The notes under the pieces: model-generated | What the model saw: only the letters and a program-made list of their open reading frames with translations | Databases searched by the model: none | What the model was told of the DNA's origin: nothing | In this document: positions 8,718 to 17,318 of the stretch, in pieces | Layout: each line of letters opens with the position of its first letter | Numbering within the stretch: the stretch's first letter is position 1 | From: Metabacillus rhizolycopersici | Lineage (GTDB): Bacteria; Bacillota; Bacilli; Bacillales; Bacillaceae | DNA: 64,000 nt | Assembly (NCBI RefSeq): GCF_020075705.1 | Contig: NZ_JAIQUM010000018.1 | Location: forward strand, 1-64,000 | Reading direction: 5' to 3' | Translations under genes and position numbers: made by a program

Positions 8718-9404
8718 TTACAGGATAAAATCCATGCCCATTTTTATAAAACAATGCTTAAGGACCTTTTTCTCAATTCTATTTACTTTGTAATATTTCT
8801 CTTGGTACATAGCGCGAATAATACCTTTGATTTCCTCCTGCGTCTGTTCATCTTTTTGAAAATCTTTGAGAAAAAGATTTAATGGAACACTCCCCGCCAC
8901 ATCATGTAATGGTGGCTGAACGTAAGCAATTCCACCGTATTGTTTATAACCATTTCTTTCATAGAATTGCTTTCTTTTGATACAATCTGCTTTTTCTGCT
9001 TCTGAATGTACCATTTCTTCTGTTTCTGTTTCCAAGATGATCGTTCTCAACGAGTCATTCCCTGCTAAAATTGCATCTTCGTTTAATAAACTTTCTAATT
9101 CCACTAAAGTTTTTTCTCCTACTCCCATCCTTCTCATGCTAGGGTTTGTTACTAAGTAAACAATAAACCCTGAATTTACTTCAGCTAAATAATGAGCTGT
9201 TGCAAAAGAAACAAGCTCGTCTTTTTCAAAACCAACTAAAAAGTGAAAATTATTCGGAAAGCTACTTTTCGCATAATGAAGCCCTTGCATGAATACTTCA
9301 TGGGACTCTCGCACTTCAATTGGAAATGTCTGATCATATAATTTCAAAGCATTTTCTAGGTTGCTTAAATGGTCATCTGTTATTTCTCCCCATCTAATTG
9401 TCAT
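8718..9404 (-). CDS. GNAT family N-acetyltransferase
   Basis: 229 residues. The acetyl-CoA binding signature RRMGVGEKTLVELE follows the beta-strand FIVYLVTNP, as in GNAT enzymes, and NGYKQYGG is the usual late strand. The start ATG at 9404 is preceded by AAAGGGTGG; upstream in-frame codons lack a ribosome binding site. The C-terminal 60 residues form a charged helical extension. The acceptor substrate cannot be predicted. Confidence 0.7.
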   Translation of the reverse strand: MTIRWGEITDDHLSNLENALKLYDQTFPIEVRESHEVFMQGLHYAKSSFPNNFHFLVGFEKDELVSFATAHYLAEVNSGFIVYLVTNPSMRRMGVGEKTLVELESLLNEDAILAGNDSLRTIILETETEEMVHSEAEKADCIKRKQFYERNGYKQYGGIAYVQPPLHDVAGSVPLNLFLKDFQKDEQTQEEIKGIIRAMYQEKYYKVNRIEKKVLKHCFIKMGMDFIL

Positions 9405-9482
9405 AAACGCACCACCCTTTGATTTAATGTTTATCAAAAATAACACATACTCTTAATCATCGATTTAACAATGCTAAAACCG

Positions 9483-9510
9483 AAAAAAAGACGAAAGATT
9501 AAATTCGTCC
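9483..9510 (-). terminator. Terminator after the VUT transporter gene
   Basis: GACGAA and TTCGTC form the stem, followed on the minus strand by a run of seven T. Confidence 0.55.
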
Positions 9511-9608
9511 CGTTATCTATCCTTCTATTTGAATAATGTGCCCATCAAAACGAAACCATTATTTTCATGGTAACTACGTCTTTGGATTATAGCAGCATAC
9601 TTCTTATT

Positions 9609-10148
9609 TCAGTTCATACTTACCTTTTTATCTAAAACATCATGAACTCGATGTAGCACAATCGCCCCAAGTCCCTGTATAACCGTCTTCACTACCAATT
9701 GCCCAATGATTGCTGCCGGAACGGCTTCCCATGGTAAGAAATTTGCACCGATTGGACTTAAGCCAATAATAACAAACACAACAGAATCTAAAAATCCGCC
9801 TACTAAACCACTATAGAAAACTCTCAAACTCATCGGCAATTTTAGACGTGAATAGATCTCAGTATCAGTCGTTTCAGCTAATAGAAATGAAATAGCCGAG
9901 GCAAAAACAATGATTAATGTATCGCCTAATAAAAAGGAAACGACCGCAGAAAGCAGTAACGCTATTCCAATTAACAAATACGTCTTTTTTCTACCGTATT
10001 TGTTTTGGACAAGATCACGAAAAATAAAGGTTGCACCAATTAATAATGTACCCATTGGGACAATAAAAACCCAAAATTTTAACGGCGCGAATGCAGCAGT
10101 TATGACGTTTGCTAAAATAATTGAAACTAAATATAATACTATTCTCAT
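9609..10148 (-). CDS. VUT-family transporter, probable queuosine precursor uptake
   Basis: 179 residues with five or six hydrophobic segments and the VPMGTLLIGATFIFRDLVQ signature of the VUT/YhhQ (COG1738) family. YhhQ imports preQ0/preQ1. The gene is preceded by a preQ1-I riboswitch and terminator, which is strong independent evidence for a role in uptake of queuosine precursors. It is monocistronic, so queuosine synthesis genes must lie elsewhere or the cell may rely on salvage. The start ATG at 10148 has GTGAGAGGTAAAG upstream. Confidence 0.8.
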   Translation of the reverse strand: MRIVLYLVSIILANVITAAFAPLKFWVFIVPMGTLLIGATFIFRDLVQNKYGRKKTYLLIGIALLLSAVVSFLLGDTLIIVFASAISFLLAETTDTEIYSRLKLPMSLRVFYSGLVGGFLDSVVFVIIGLSPIGANFLPWEAVPAAIIGQLVVKTVIQGLGAIVLHRVHDVLDKKVSMN

Positions 10149-10189
10149 CTTTACCTCTCACCTTAATCTTTGAATTAAGCCACAAAAAT

Positions 10190-10255
10190 AAAAAACAACA
10201 CCAAAGAGAAGTGTTGCTTCACCTTAGTTTTTTAAAGAGGGTAGCTAGAACCTCT
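10190..10255 (-). promoter_or_regulatory. PreQ1-I riboswitch with intrinsic terminator
   Basis: On the minus strand 10255-10224 reads AGAGGTTCTAGCTA, then CCCTCT and AAAAAACTAA, matching the preQ1-I aptamer consensus: short hairpin, conserved loop and A-rich tail forming the pseudoknot. It is followed by the stem CAACAC/GTGTTG and a long T-run (10216-10190). Ligand binding would promote termination and lower transporter expression. Confidence 0.9.
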
Positions 10256-10296
10256 ACCGCTTATAGCGGATATTATCATTTACTAGCGTAATAATA

Positions 10297-10537
10297 CCTC
10301 ATTTTTCGACAAATTGCTATTCGAATGAATGATTTAGGGCAATTTTGAAAACATTTGAACAAAAGAACTGAAGCTGGATTTCGTGCGCTTATCCATAGTC
10401 CAAGAATTTTTGGGTGTATCTGATGTGCTGTTCTATTATTGTTTTTTATAAACATGCAACATCAATGGTTAAGAACCCTTTAAACAACAAAAGTGAACTA
10501 TTTTTGGTTTTCCTAAAGGTTAATAGTAAAAACTAAG
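10297..10537. other. Non-coding region with a repeat tail
   Basis: No gene seen. At 10376-10412 it contains GCTGGATTTCGTGCGCTTA and CAAGAA, a remnant of the right tail of the structured repeat found at 20217-20345 and 32866-33060. Confidence 0.4.
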
Positions 10538-10566
10538 TTTACAATACCGGGCGTGCAGAGTATGAT
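10538..10566 (+). promoter_or_regulatory. SigA-type promoter of the corA leader
   Basis: TTTACA at 10538-10543 and TATGAT at 10561-10566 are separated by 17 bases. The predicted start near 10573 would give a leader of about 38 bases before the small ORF. Confidence 0.6.
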
Positions 10567-10610
10567 ATGGAAGTACTTTGAGTTATTTGATGGTAAGGAG
10601 TTGAGCTTTT

Positions 10611-10739
10611 ATGAGTAGTGGAAGTACCAACGAACCAGAACCCGGATCGATCAAAGAGGAAGTCATTATCAAACCAATCCTCTTAAGGTTGAATACTGAT
10701 AAAAATTCAACTCTTTATGTATGGCCGGCCTACTTTTGA
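10611..10739 (+). CDS. 42-aa leader ORF upstream of corA
   Basis: ATG at 10611 with AAGGAG nine bases upstream, stop TGA at 10737-10739. The product starts MSSGSTNEPEPGS and ends YVWPAYF. It has three prolines in its first half and no signal peptide. It sits between a good promoter and the hairpin covering the corA ribosome binding site, so a ribosome finishing here would be placed to open that hairpin. Its position recalls the corL leader ORF of Salmonella corA, without sequence similarity that I can see. Confidence 0.55.
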   Translation: MSSGSTNEPEPGSIKEEVIIKPILLRLNTDKNSTLYVWPAYF

Positions 10740-10742
10740 TTT

Positions 10743-10761
10743 CCTCCTAAACATGAGGAGG
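10743..10761 (+). promoter_or_regulatory. Hairpin masking the corA Shine-Dalgarno sequence
   Basis: CCTCCT at 10743-10748 pairs with AGGAGG at 10756-10761, which is the corA ribosome binding site, around a 7-base loop. The leader ORF stop lies four bases upstream, so terminating ribosomes should disrupt it. Confidence 0.6.
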
Positions 10762-10769
10762 TATTTATT

Positions 10770-11708
10770 ATGAAAAAAATTTATTTAACGAATGAGAATG
10801 GAATACTTCAAGAAACAACGGACATTAGCAACGGTTGCTGGGTTAACTTAGTATCTCCAACAGAACAAGAAATTCACGAAGTAGCCGATAAATTGCAAAT
10901 TCCTTTGGACTTTTTAAAGGACCCGTTAGACGAAGAGGAACGGTCAAGAATTGAAAAGGACGATGACAATATTCTCATCATTGTCAATATACCTTTAGTA
11001 ACGAAGGATGAAAATGACATCCCCATTTATGATACGATTCCATTAGGGATGGTTATCACGAACAATTGCTTTATAACGGTATGTTTAAAGGATAATCCTA
11101 TTTTTCACTTATTTGTCCAAAATAAAGTAAAACAATTTTTCACATACAAGAAAACAAGATTTTCACTGCAAATTCTCTATTTGATGGCAACTACTTTCCT
11201 CAAATACCTAAAGCAAATTAGTAAGCAGACAGATACCATCGAGAAGGAACTACATCAATCAATGAAAAATAAAGAGCTATTTTCCTTGTTGAATTTAGAA
11301 AAAAGCTTAGTTTATTTCACTACTTCGTTAAAATCGAACAATATTGTGATGCAGAAAATGTTAAAAAGTAATTATTTAAAAATGTATGAAGATGACCAGG
11401 ACTTGCTAGAGGATGTTATTATCGAAAATCAACAAGCCATCGAAATGGCGGAAACACATACATCAATATTAAGTGGTATGATGGATGCCTTTGCATCTGT
11501 CATTTCAAATAATGTAAACATTGTGATGAAGTTTTTAACCTCCATTACAATTATTATGGCTTTACCGACAATGGTTGCAAGCTTTTATGGAATGAATGTT
11601 CCCATTCCATTTCAAGACTATCCATATTCATTCCTAATTGCCATCATCATCTCTTTTATATTATCAAGTATTACCGCAATCATCTTCTGGAAAAAGAGGT
11701 TCTTTTAA
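10770..11708 (+). CDS. corA: CorA-type magnesium/divalent cation transporter
   Basis: 312 residues. A cytoplasmic N-terminal domain is followed by a long helical region and two C-terminal membrane helices. The diagnostic YGMN motif lies at the end of the first helix (about residues 272-275), and the protein ends in the basic FWKKRFF typical of the family. It forms a pentameric channel for Mg2+, possibly Co2+ or Ni2+. A perfect AGGAGG lies 8 bases before the ATG but can be masked by the upstream hairpin; the 42-codon leader ORF probably couples or modulates translation. Confidence 0.92.
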   Translation: MKKIYLTNENGILQETTDISNGCWVNLVSPTEQEIHEVADKLQIPLDFLKDPLDEEERSRIEKDDDNILIIVNIPLVTKDENDIPIYDTIPLGMVITNNCFITVCLKDNPIFHLFVQNKVKQFFTYKKTRFSLQILYLMATTFLKYLKQISKQTDTIEKELHQSMKNKELFSLLNLEKSLVYFTTSLKSNNIVMQKMLKSNYLKMYEDDQDLLEDVIIENQQAIEMAETHTSILSGMMDAFASVISNNVNIVMKFLTSITIIMALPTMVASFYGMNVPIPFQDYPYSFLIAIIISFILSSITAIIFWKKRFF

Positions 11709-12038
11709 AAATCTAAAAATCATCATTGAGCAAATTTTTGTACGTCATTCTAAGTCGAATGGCGTTTTCTTGTTTCCCATGAATCTCCGAGCTGGGGTTT
11801 TACTTCCTTTAAAAATGGGATAAAAGAAGTTTGTCTTACAATTGAAGCCAATAAAATGTGTTTTCTACAGGAGCACAAAATGAATTTTTTGATTACTAGA
11901 AACGAAATTGATACAATAAACGTGTCTAAGAAATTATGTGTTACTTTATACAAATCGATGTCCACTAGGAACAGCTCATCATTTATATTTGATTCCATAT
12001 CGAGGTCAACCAAAATTTAGTAATAAAGGAGAAAAAAC
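11709..12038. other. 330-base intergenic region
   Basis: AT-rich. A minus-strand open frame (11750-12013) lacks a ribosome binding site and family resemblance, so I did not call it. No RNA structure was recognised. Confidence 0.5.
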
Positions 12039-12323
12039 ATGTCAAATGCTGATCATGAAATTTTAGTTAATAAAGCCATCGCTAATGCCCCTGAGTGGCT
12101 AAAATGGGACATTGAAACAATCGTAAAAGATTCAAACAGTAGGATTAGAATAAGTCAGGCAATTTCTGAACTACATGAAAAATATACATTTAATTTTACC
12201 CATCTTTTTGCAGCGATGGGGCATAATACAGAGTGGATTGTTATCTCTCGTGAAAGATTGAACTTTATTGATAACAATATCGACTTAATCCAGTTTATGA
12301 TTAAGAAAATTCAGCAACAGTAA
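12039..12323 (+). CDS. Hypothetical 94-aa protein, paralogue of the gene at 12840
   Basis: Small soluble protein with a strong AAAGGAG before the ATG. It is about 70 percent identical by eye to the 93-aa product at 12840, with shared blocks YTFNFTHLFAAM and RERLNFIDNNIDLIQFMIK. It is acidic in the N-terminal half (ETIVKDSNS) and predicted mainly helical. I do not recognise the family. The conserved C-terminal helix suggests a binding or oligomerisation surface. Confidence 0.6.
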   Translation: MSNADHEILVNKAIANAPEWLKWDIETIVKDSNSRIRISQAISELHEKYTFNFTHLFAAMGHNTEWIVISRERLNFIDNNIDLIQFMIKKIQQQ

Positions 12324-12530
12324 ATAGATTTAACACAAAACCTTATGCACTTCATACTTAACGAGCATTTCACTCATTTACATACATAATAATCGTTGGA
12401 TTATTTCCAAACTGAAAAGGGATTAGGAATGGTAGGCAGGTCGAAACTTGCATCCTCCTCCTTATATCCCCTTTCATCACCTTTGCTTAAGAATGCAATG
12501 GACATAAAAACAAGGACGTCATCATGAAAA

Positions 12531-12570
12531 ATAGATTACTACTCTTCTCCTGTAGTAATCTATCTTTTTA
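12531..12570 (+). terminator. Terminator between the two paralogous small genes
   Basis: The 12-base arms ATAGATTACTAC and GTAGTAATCTAT are perfect and followed by CTTTTTATC. Confidence 0.75.
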
Positions 12571-12839
12571 TCTTCCTATCACACATCGTTCCTATTTTCC
12601 AGAAATACCTTCATTCGGAAAATCCATAAAAAATATGCCATGCACCCGCAGCGTTTGCACTAGCTTCCAATGTTGTGCTAAACAATCGATTTGTTTTGAT
12701 TGATCGGTATTTAATTGGTACAATAAACTTATCAATTCCTTACATCATAATGATGTATAGTTTCCATTCGTTACAAAATGCATAACACGACAGTAAGTTT
12801 GCTAAACAACCTATTTTTTTAGTCGAAGGAGAATTCAAC

Positions 12840-13121
12840 ATGTCAAACGAAGAATATGAAGTTTTAGTTAATAAAGCCATTGATAATGCCCCAAACTGGT
12901 TAAAAGCTGATGTTGAAATGATTGTAGAAGATGCAAATAGTAACAATAGAATAAGTTATGTGATTTCTGAGCTTTATAAAAGATACACGTTCAATTTCAC
13001 ACATCTTTTTGCTGCGATGAATCAAAATTCCGAATGGACAATTACGTCACGTGAAAGATTAAACTTTATCGATAACAATATCGACTTAATCCAGTTTATG
13101 ATTAAGAGAGTTCAACTATAA
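12840..13121 (+). CDS. Hypothetical 93-aa protein, paralogue of the gene at 12039
   Basis: Start ATG with GAAGGAG upstream. It shares NKAI-NAP-WLK at the N-terminus and the C-terminal RERLNFIDNNIDLIQFMIK with its neighbour, while the middle differs. The two genes have separate upstream regions and a terminator between them, so they are probably transcribed independently. The duplication looks local and old. Function unknown. Confidence 0.6.
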   Translation: MSNEEYEVLVNKAIDNAPNWLKADVEMIVEDANSNNRISYVISELYKRYTFNFTHLFAAMNQNSEWTITSRERLNFIDNNIDLIQFMIKRVQL

Positions 13122-13209
13122 GAGCTATATCTATAAAAAAGAACGGTTTATTTTTCTATAAATTTCCAATATGGATAGGTTGAGGTTTACTCTTCCTGCC
13201 CTTTTTTAT

Positions 13210-13345
13210 GCCATTTTGCTAATTAAGAAAAGCGCAAGCGCCTTGATCAGCAAAATGGCAAATAAGACGCTCTTGAATAGAAAGTGTTTTTTACCTTCAA
13301 TTCAAGAGTGACTTAGACCCAAGAGGGGCTAGGACGCTTGCGCTG
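13210..13345. repeat. Structured repeat family 1, copy A
   Basis: Outer arms AGCGCAAGCG (13231) and CGCTTGCGCT (13335) enclose a second stem, CTCTTGAAT with ATTCAAGAG. GCCATTTTGCT and AGCAAAATGGC also form a stem around the left end. It shares both ends and the TTAGACC-AAGAGGG block with copy B at 20217, while the inner stem sequences differ but remain paired. It looks like a MITE-like or RNA-forming dispersed repeat. Confidence 0.65.
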
Positions 13346-13384
13346 GACAATTCTCGAAGCCTAAACTTATAAATTTTGATATTA

Positions 13385-13420
13385 TAAAAAATGTCGCAAC
13401 TAAAATGTAGCTGCGACATC
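13385..13420 (-). terminator. Terminator of the chrA pair
   Basis: ATGTCGCA and TGCGACAT form the stem, followed by TTTTTT on the minus strand. Confidence 0.75.
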
Positions 13421-13444
13421 GATGGTTCCTACTAATGCTTCCGA

Positions 13445-13975
13445 TTAAGACAAAAATAACGCTCCATAACCCATTGCCCCGATAATAACAAAAGCTGGAT
13501 GGACCTTCCACTTTTCTAATAAGAAAAAACTAACAATTATTAAGATGAGCGTTTGCCATGTTCCCGTATCTTTATACGATGTAAAAAAGAAATTAAATGC
13601 CATTACCCCTAATAATACTGCAATCACTGGTCTAATAAAATTTGTCATTCTTTTTACCTTTGGTGATTCCTTGTATTTATATAAAAAACTTAAGAGTGCA
13701 ATCATTAAAATGAGTGATGGTGCGACTGTAGCAAAAACCCCAACAAACCCTCCTAATACACCAGCTTGCTGATAGCCAATATACCCAGCCATCTTTGTTG
13801 CAATCGGGCCTGGAAGTGCATTTCCTAGAGCTAATACTTCACTGAATTCATTTAGATTCATCCAACCATATCGATCGACAACCTCATTTTCTATTAAAGG
13901 GATCGAAGCAGGACCACCTCCGTAACCTAAAATTCCTGGAATGAAAAAGGCTAAGAATAGTTCCCAATAAATCAC
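13445..13975 (-). CDS. chrA: Chromate transporter half-protein (short ChrA), downstream member
   Basis: 176 residues with about five membrane helices. GYGGGPASIPLIENEV and ALGNALPGPIATKMAGYIGY are the ChrA signatures. Short-chain ChrA proteins work as pairs of homologous half-size subunits with opposite topology, exporting chromate or related oxyanions. The start ATG overlaps the stop of the upstream half by four bases (ATGA), so translation is coupled. It corresponds to B. subtilis ywrA. Confidence 0.85.
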   Translation of the reverse strand: MIYWELFLAFFIPGILGYGGGPASIPLIENEVVDRYGWMNLNEFSEVLALGNALPGPIATKMAGYIGYQQAGVLGGFVGVFATVAPSLILMIALLSFLYKYKESPKVKRMTNFIRPVIAVLLGVMAFNFFFTSYKDTGTWQTLILIIVSFFLLEKWKVHPAFVIIGAMGYGALFLS

Positions 13976-14547
13976 GTTGCATCCTCCCTTTTTGTCTCCC
14001 CTACTTCTTCTGCTGGTTTATCCTTTTTTAAGATTGCAGCAAGCAGCAGACCTATAATTAATATCGCAGGGTGTAATCCAGCTATTTCCATTAATGAAAA
14101 ACTTAAAGCAATCAAAATAATCGCCTTTCCCCATCCGAGAGATGCTTTTGATTTTTTAAAAAAATCCCATGTTAACACAGCCAACATCACTCCAACAACC
14201 GGTACAACTGCAGCAGTCATCCCCTGTACCCATGGTAACTCTCTAATAGAAGAGATTGTTGTTAATAATACAATCATTAAGATAATGGTCGGGAGAATCG
14301 TTGAAAGTGTTGCATTAATCAATCCGATAATCCCTGCTACTCGGTACCCAATATACCCCGCCATTTTTGTTGCAATTGGTCCCGGTAATGTATTTCCCAA
14401 AGCTAGGATGTCTGCAAATTCATCATCATTCATCCATTTATACTTTTCAACGACTTCCTTATGTACAAGCGGAATGGACGAAGGTCCACCACCATAGCCC
14501 AACATCCCAACCCGAAAGAATGCTAAAAATAATTGAAGCTGTTTCAT
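13972..14547 (-). CDS. chrA: Chromate transporter half-protein (short ChrA), upstream member
   Basis: 191 residues. It repeats the ChrA signature (GYGGGPSSIPLVHKEV, LGNTLPGPIATKMAGYIGY) and is clearly homologous to the adjacent half. The start ATG at 14547 begins MKQLQLFLAF with AAAAGG upstream; the frame extends 21 codons further up without a ribosome binding site. It corresponds to B. subtilis ywrB. No ChrB-type or other regulator is next to the pair. Confidence 0.85.
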   Translation of the reverse strand: MKQLQLFLAFFRVGMLGYGGGPSSIPLVHKEVVEKYKWMNDDEFADILALGNTLPGPIATKMAGYIGYRVAGIIGLINATLSTILPTIILMIVLLTTISSIRELPWVQGMTAAVVPVVGVMLAVLTWDFFKKSKASLGWGKAIILIALSFSLMEIAGLHPAILIIGLLLAAILKKDKPAEEVGETKREDAT

Positions 14548-14672
14548 CCTATCAACCTTTTCTACATATTTTACAAAAGTACTACTGAATGGTGAACATC
14601 GATTATCCATTCTTATGTCCTTACCAATATGATCTTTTGCAATAGTTCTTTTTTATCTACTTCGCTTTCTCG

Positions 14673-16106
14673 CTATATCTTTTTCAATATTTTTTGACCT
14701 GTTTGTGCCTCGATAAATGCTATTTCCCCTTCTAATAATGGAAAACTCGGAACATATGTCAATGTATAATGTGATTCGTGATTTTCTAAATATTCCTGCG
14801 TCCATTCAAGCTTAATCGTAAATGCACGTTGATAAATTTCTTTGGTCTCGACTTCTGTGATTGCTGGCTGAGTGTTAACGCTGACTAAGAGTTCGGGATC
14901 TAGTCCTGGGCTCATATAATGATCAATCTTCCCAGTTGTCCGATTAACACTTATCATCGCTGCCCCAACTCTAATCGGTATCTCTTTATGAAAAACACGA
15001 AACTCATAGTGGAAATGGTTGCTTCCTTCCTCATTACCTTCTTTTGCTACCACTAAACGGAAAATTTGATTTGCTAAAGGGTAGAGATGAAATAACATTT
15101 GAAGGGCCAACTCTTTGCATTCCAAATAATCAAGCAACAAATTCCCTTTTCGGTTAAGAAATGAATACATACTATGTAGATTACCAGATTCATTGTCATG
15201 CATCAATTTCAAAGTGTAATCATTTCTTCGATGGAAAAATCCATCTATTGTTAAATCATCCTGTAGCTCACTGCTTCCAGCTTTTGTCCTCCAGACACTT
15301 CCAGTAACATTTCCTAAATCTACTTCACGAATTTTTTCAAACGATTGCTCATCAAAGCCTATTAAGTCATTAAGTTGTTCTTGATTTTCTTTAGGACGAA
15401 AAATACATTCAAGTGATTCACTTCTTTCATCTTCTTCATCATCACTATACTCGTCCCTATGTCCATCAGCTGGATAAGAATAAAATGGAAGTGAAGGCTC
15501 ATATACGAGATGTAGCTGACTATCACCATCAACATATAATTCACTGCTGATTTCTGTAATTTGCAAGTCCATGTTTAGTTCTGTCAAAAATTTCTCCTTT
15601 ATCACTTCTTTTTCAACAAGCATTTCAGGGTATTGGATATTTATAGCTTCTCCATAATAACGAAATTCGGTGATTTCTCCTGATTTGGCTATAGTAAGGA
15701 AAAAACCTGAAAAAGGAAGAGGTAATTCAAGCGCCATCGAGACATACGAAAGCCTGTAAGTCCCTTCCTCGAGCTGATTCCATTTTTCAAGAGTGAATTG
15801 ATTTTCTGCATATGGATAGTGATGATTTACGAATTCTAAAGCTCTTTTTTTCAATTGTTCCTCTGAAAAATTTGAAAATCCCTTTTTAGTAGACCATACA
15901 TCTCTACTTAAATTCAGCAAACTCCCATCATTAGCAAGCTCAATCCAAATTCCAAGCTCCTCGCTCTCTTTCTTCTTCCATGCGAAAACGGCAACCCCTG
16001 CATCTTGATTATAATCCTCAATCTCCGCTTCATACTCATCATCTACATGTCCGATTTGCAATGCGATCACTCTTAATTCGTCTATTGACATATCATTTTC
16101 ACCCAC
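14673..16106 (-). CDS. YcdB/YcdC-domain protein
   Basis: About 477 residues, acidic, with no signal peptide or membrane helix visible. Two PepSY-like YcdB/YcdC repeats are recognisable: each has a helix with a Phe-His-Leu-Tyr-Pro or His-His-Tyr-Pro-Tyr turn, then strands (LVVAKEGNEEGSNHFHYEF) and a GEI-TGKI hairpin. Homologous B. subtilis proteins are uncharacterised and often cell-envelope associated. Start codon uncertain: a GTG at 16106 directly follows GGAGA, whereas the ATG at 16091 is 15 bases away. It stands alone between chrA and an exonuclease gene. Confidence 0.6.
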   Translation of the reverse strand: MGENDMSIDELRVIALQIGHVDDEYEAEIEDYNQDAGVAVFAWKKKESEELGIWIELANDGSLLNLSRDVWSTKKGFSNFSEEQLKKRALEFVNHHYPYAENQFTLEKWNQLEEGTYRLSYVSMALELPLPFSGFFLTIAKSGEITEFRYYGEAINIQYPEMLVEKEVIKEKFLTELNMDLQITEISSELYVDGDSQLHLVYEPSLPFYSYPADGHRDEYSDDEEDERSESLECIFRPKENQEQLNDLIGFDEQSFEKIREVDLGNVTGSVWRTKAGSSELQDDLTIDGFFHRRNDYTLKLMHDNESGNLHSMYSFLNRKGNLLLDYLECKELALQMLFHLYPLANQIFRLVVAKEGNEEGSNHFHYEFRVFHKEIPIRVGAAMISVNRTTGKIDHYMSPGLDPELLVSVNTQPAITEVETKEIYQRAFTIKLEWTQEYLENHESHYTLTYVPSFPLLEGEIAFIEAQTGQKILKKI

Positions 16107-16239
16107 TCTCCTATTTAACCTCTTACACTTACACTTCGAGATTGAAGTTTCTTATCCACTATTATCTAGTTTAACATTATTTGGACCTTTCCCAATTATG
16201 TATTCCCACATATAATTACTTGCTGGGAGGTGCAAATGA

Positions 16240-17193
16240 ATGGCTGAAATAAAACAATTTATCTTCTTTGACTTTGAAATGCTCTGTTCTGACAAAGGTA
16301 TGGCTTTTGAACATATGGAGGCCATTCGTTTAGGCGCTGTAAAATATGATCTTGAAACAGAAAGCATTTCATATTTTGATCGATTTATCCGACCTGAAAA
16401 TCGTGAGCCTCTATCAGATTTTTGTAAATCATTAACTCAGATAGAAGATAGTAATTTAGTTGATGCAAGTGATTTTAAAGTCGTCTTTGATGATTTTCTA
16501 GTATGGGTTGGTGGAGTGAAAAAATCTCGTTATTTTTCTTGGTCTCCTAGCGATTTGTCACGATTGAAAATTGATGCAGAAAAACACGGTCTTCCATTTC
16601 GTACCATTGATAAGATTAAAAAGCGTTACATTGATTTTCAAGCTATTTTTAATAAAAGAGTGGCGAAGGGAAATATTTCTGTTGAAGATGCACTGACTTT
16701 ATATGGAATGGAATTTATCGGAGAAAAACATAACCCGATGTATGATGCCTATAACACTTTACGAATCTATTTAAGCTTTTTAAATGAGCCCGTGCAATCC
16801 GATTTGATTATGCTAAAGCGATTCATTTTTGAAGAAGAAGTCCCACTCGAAACGGATCAAATAAATTTGAACTTGAACAATTATATAAGACAAGATGCGG
16901 CATTAATAACTGGACAATTACGGGAAGTATCTCGAATGAGAAACGCTAAAAAATTACTAAAACCCGTTAGAAGAATCGTTGAAAAATATGAAAATGTCCT
17001 AATTAATCGCTCTGGATTATTTTCTGAGGAGAATGTTTTACAAGCAAGCATTTTAGTAACTTTTTATCACGAGTTACAATTTTCATATAATGAACATTTC
17101 TCGTATTCTTCTAAAATTATTCTTTTCGATGAATACATGTTCCAACCATTAAAACAGCTTGCTATGAAGAAAAGTTTGAAAGCAAGCGAATAA
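16240..17193 (+). CDS. DEDDh-type 3'-5' exonuclease family protein
   Basis: 317 residues. Motif I is FFDFEM (Asp-x-Glu, about residue 11), a motif II Asp lies in SPSDLSRL (about 109), and motif III is HNPMYDAYNT (His and Asp, about 167-172). Together these give the DEDDh set of the DnaQ/RNase T/KapD superfamily. The C-terminal 120 residues form an additional helical region not found in KapD (about 205 aa). It probably trims single-stranded RNA or DNA. The ATG follows GGGAGG. B. subtilis KapD inhibits the KinA route to sporulation, but equivalence is not shown. Confidence 0.75.
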   Translation: MAEIKQFIFFDFEMLCSDKGMAFEHMEAIRLGAVKYDLETESISYFDRFIRPENREPLSDFCKSLTQIEDSNLVDASDFKVVFDDFLVWVGGVKKSRYFSWSPSDLSRLKIDAEKHGLPFRTIDKIKKRYIDFQAIFNKRVAKGNISVEDALTLYGMEFIGEKHNPMYDAYNTLRIYLSFLNEPVQSDLIMLKRFIFEEEVPLETDQINLNLNNYIRQDAALITGQLREVSRMRNAKKLLKPVRRIVEKYENVLINRSGLFSEENVLQASILVTFYHELQFSYNEHFSYSSKIILFDEYMFQPLKQLAMKKSLKASE

Positions 17194-17318
17194 AAGGGAA
17201 ACACAAAATATCGACTTTTCGATTATTTGAGTCTCCCTTATCTTAGTAACTGTTTGTACTTTCTTCACTGAAGGTAATCCCAGTTTTTCACAAGTACTGA
17301 TTAGCCCAATCTACTATT

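Noticed and set aside
11750..12013. 87-codon minus-strand frame between corA and the small paralogue
   Set aside because: No ribosome binding site, no recognisable domain; treated as chance.
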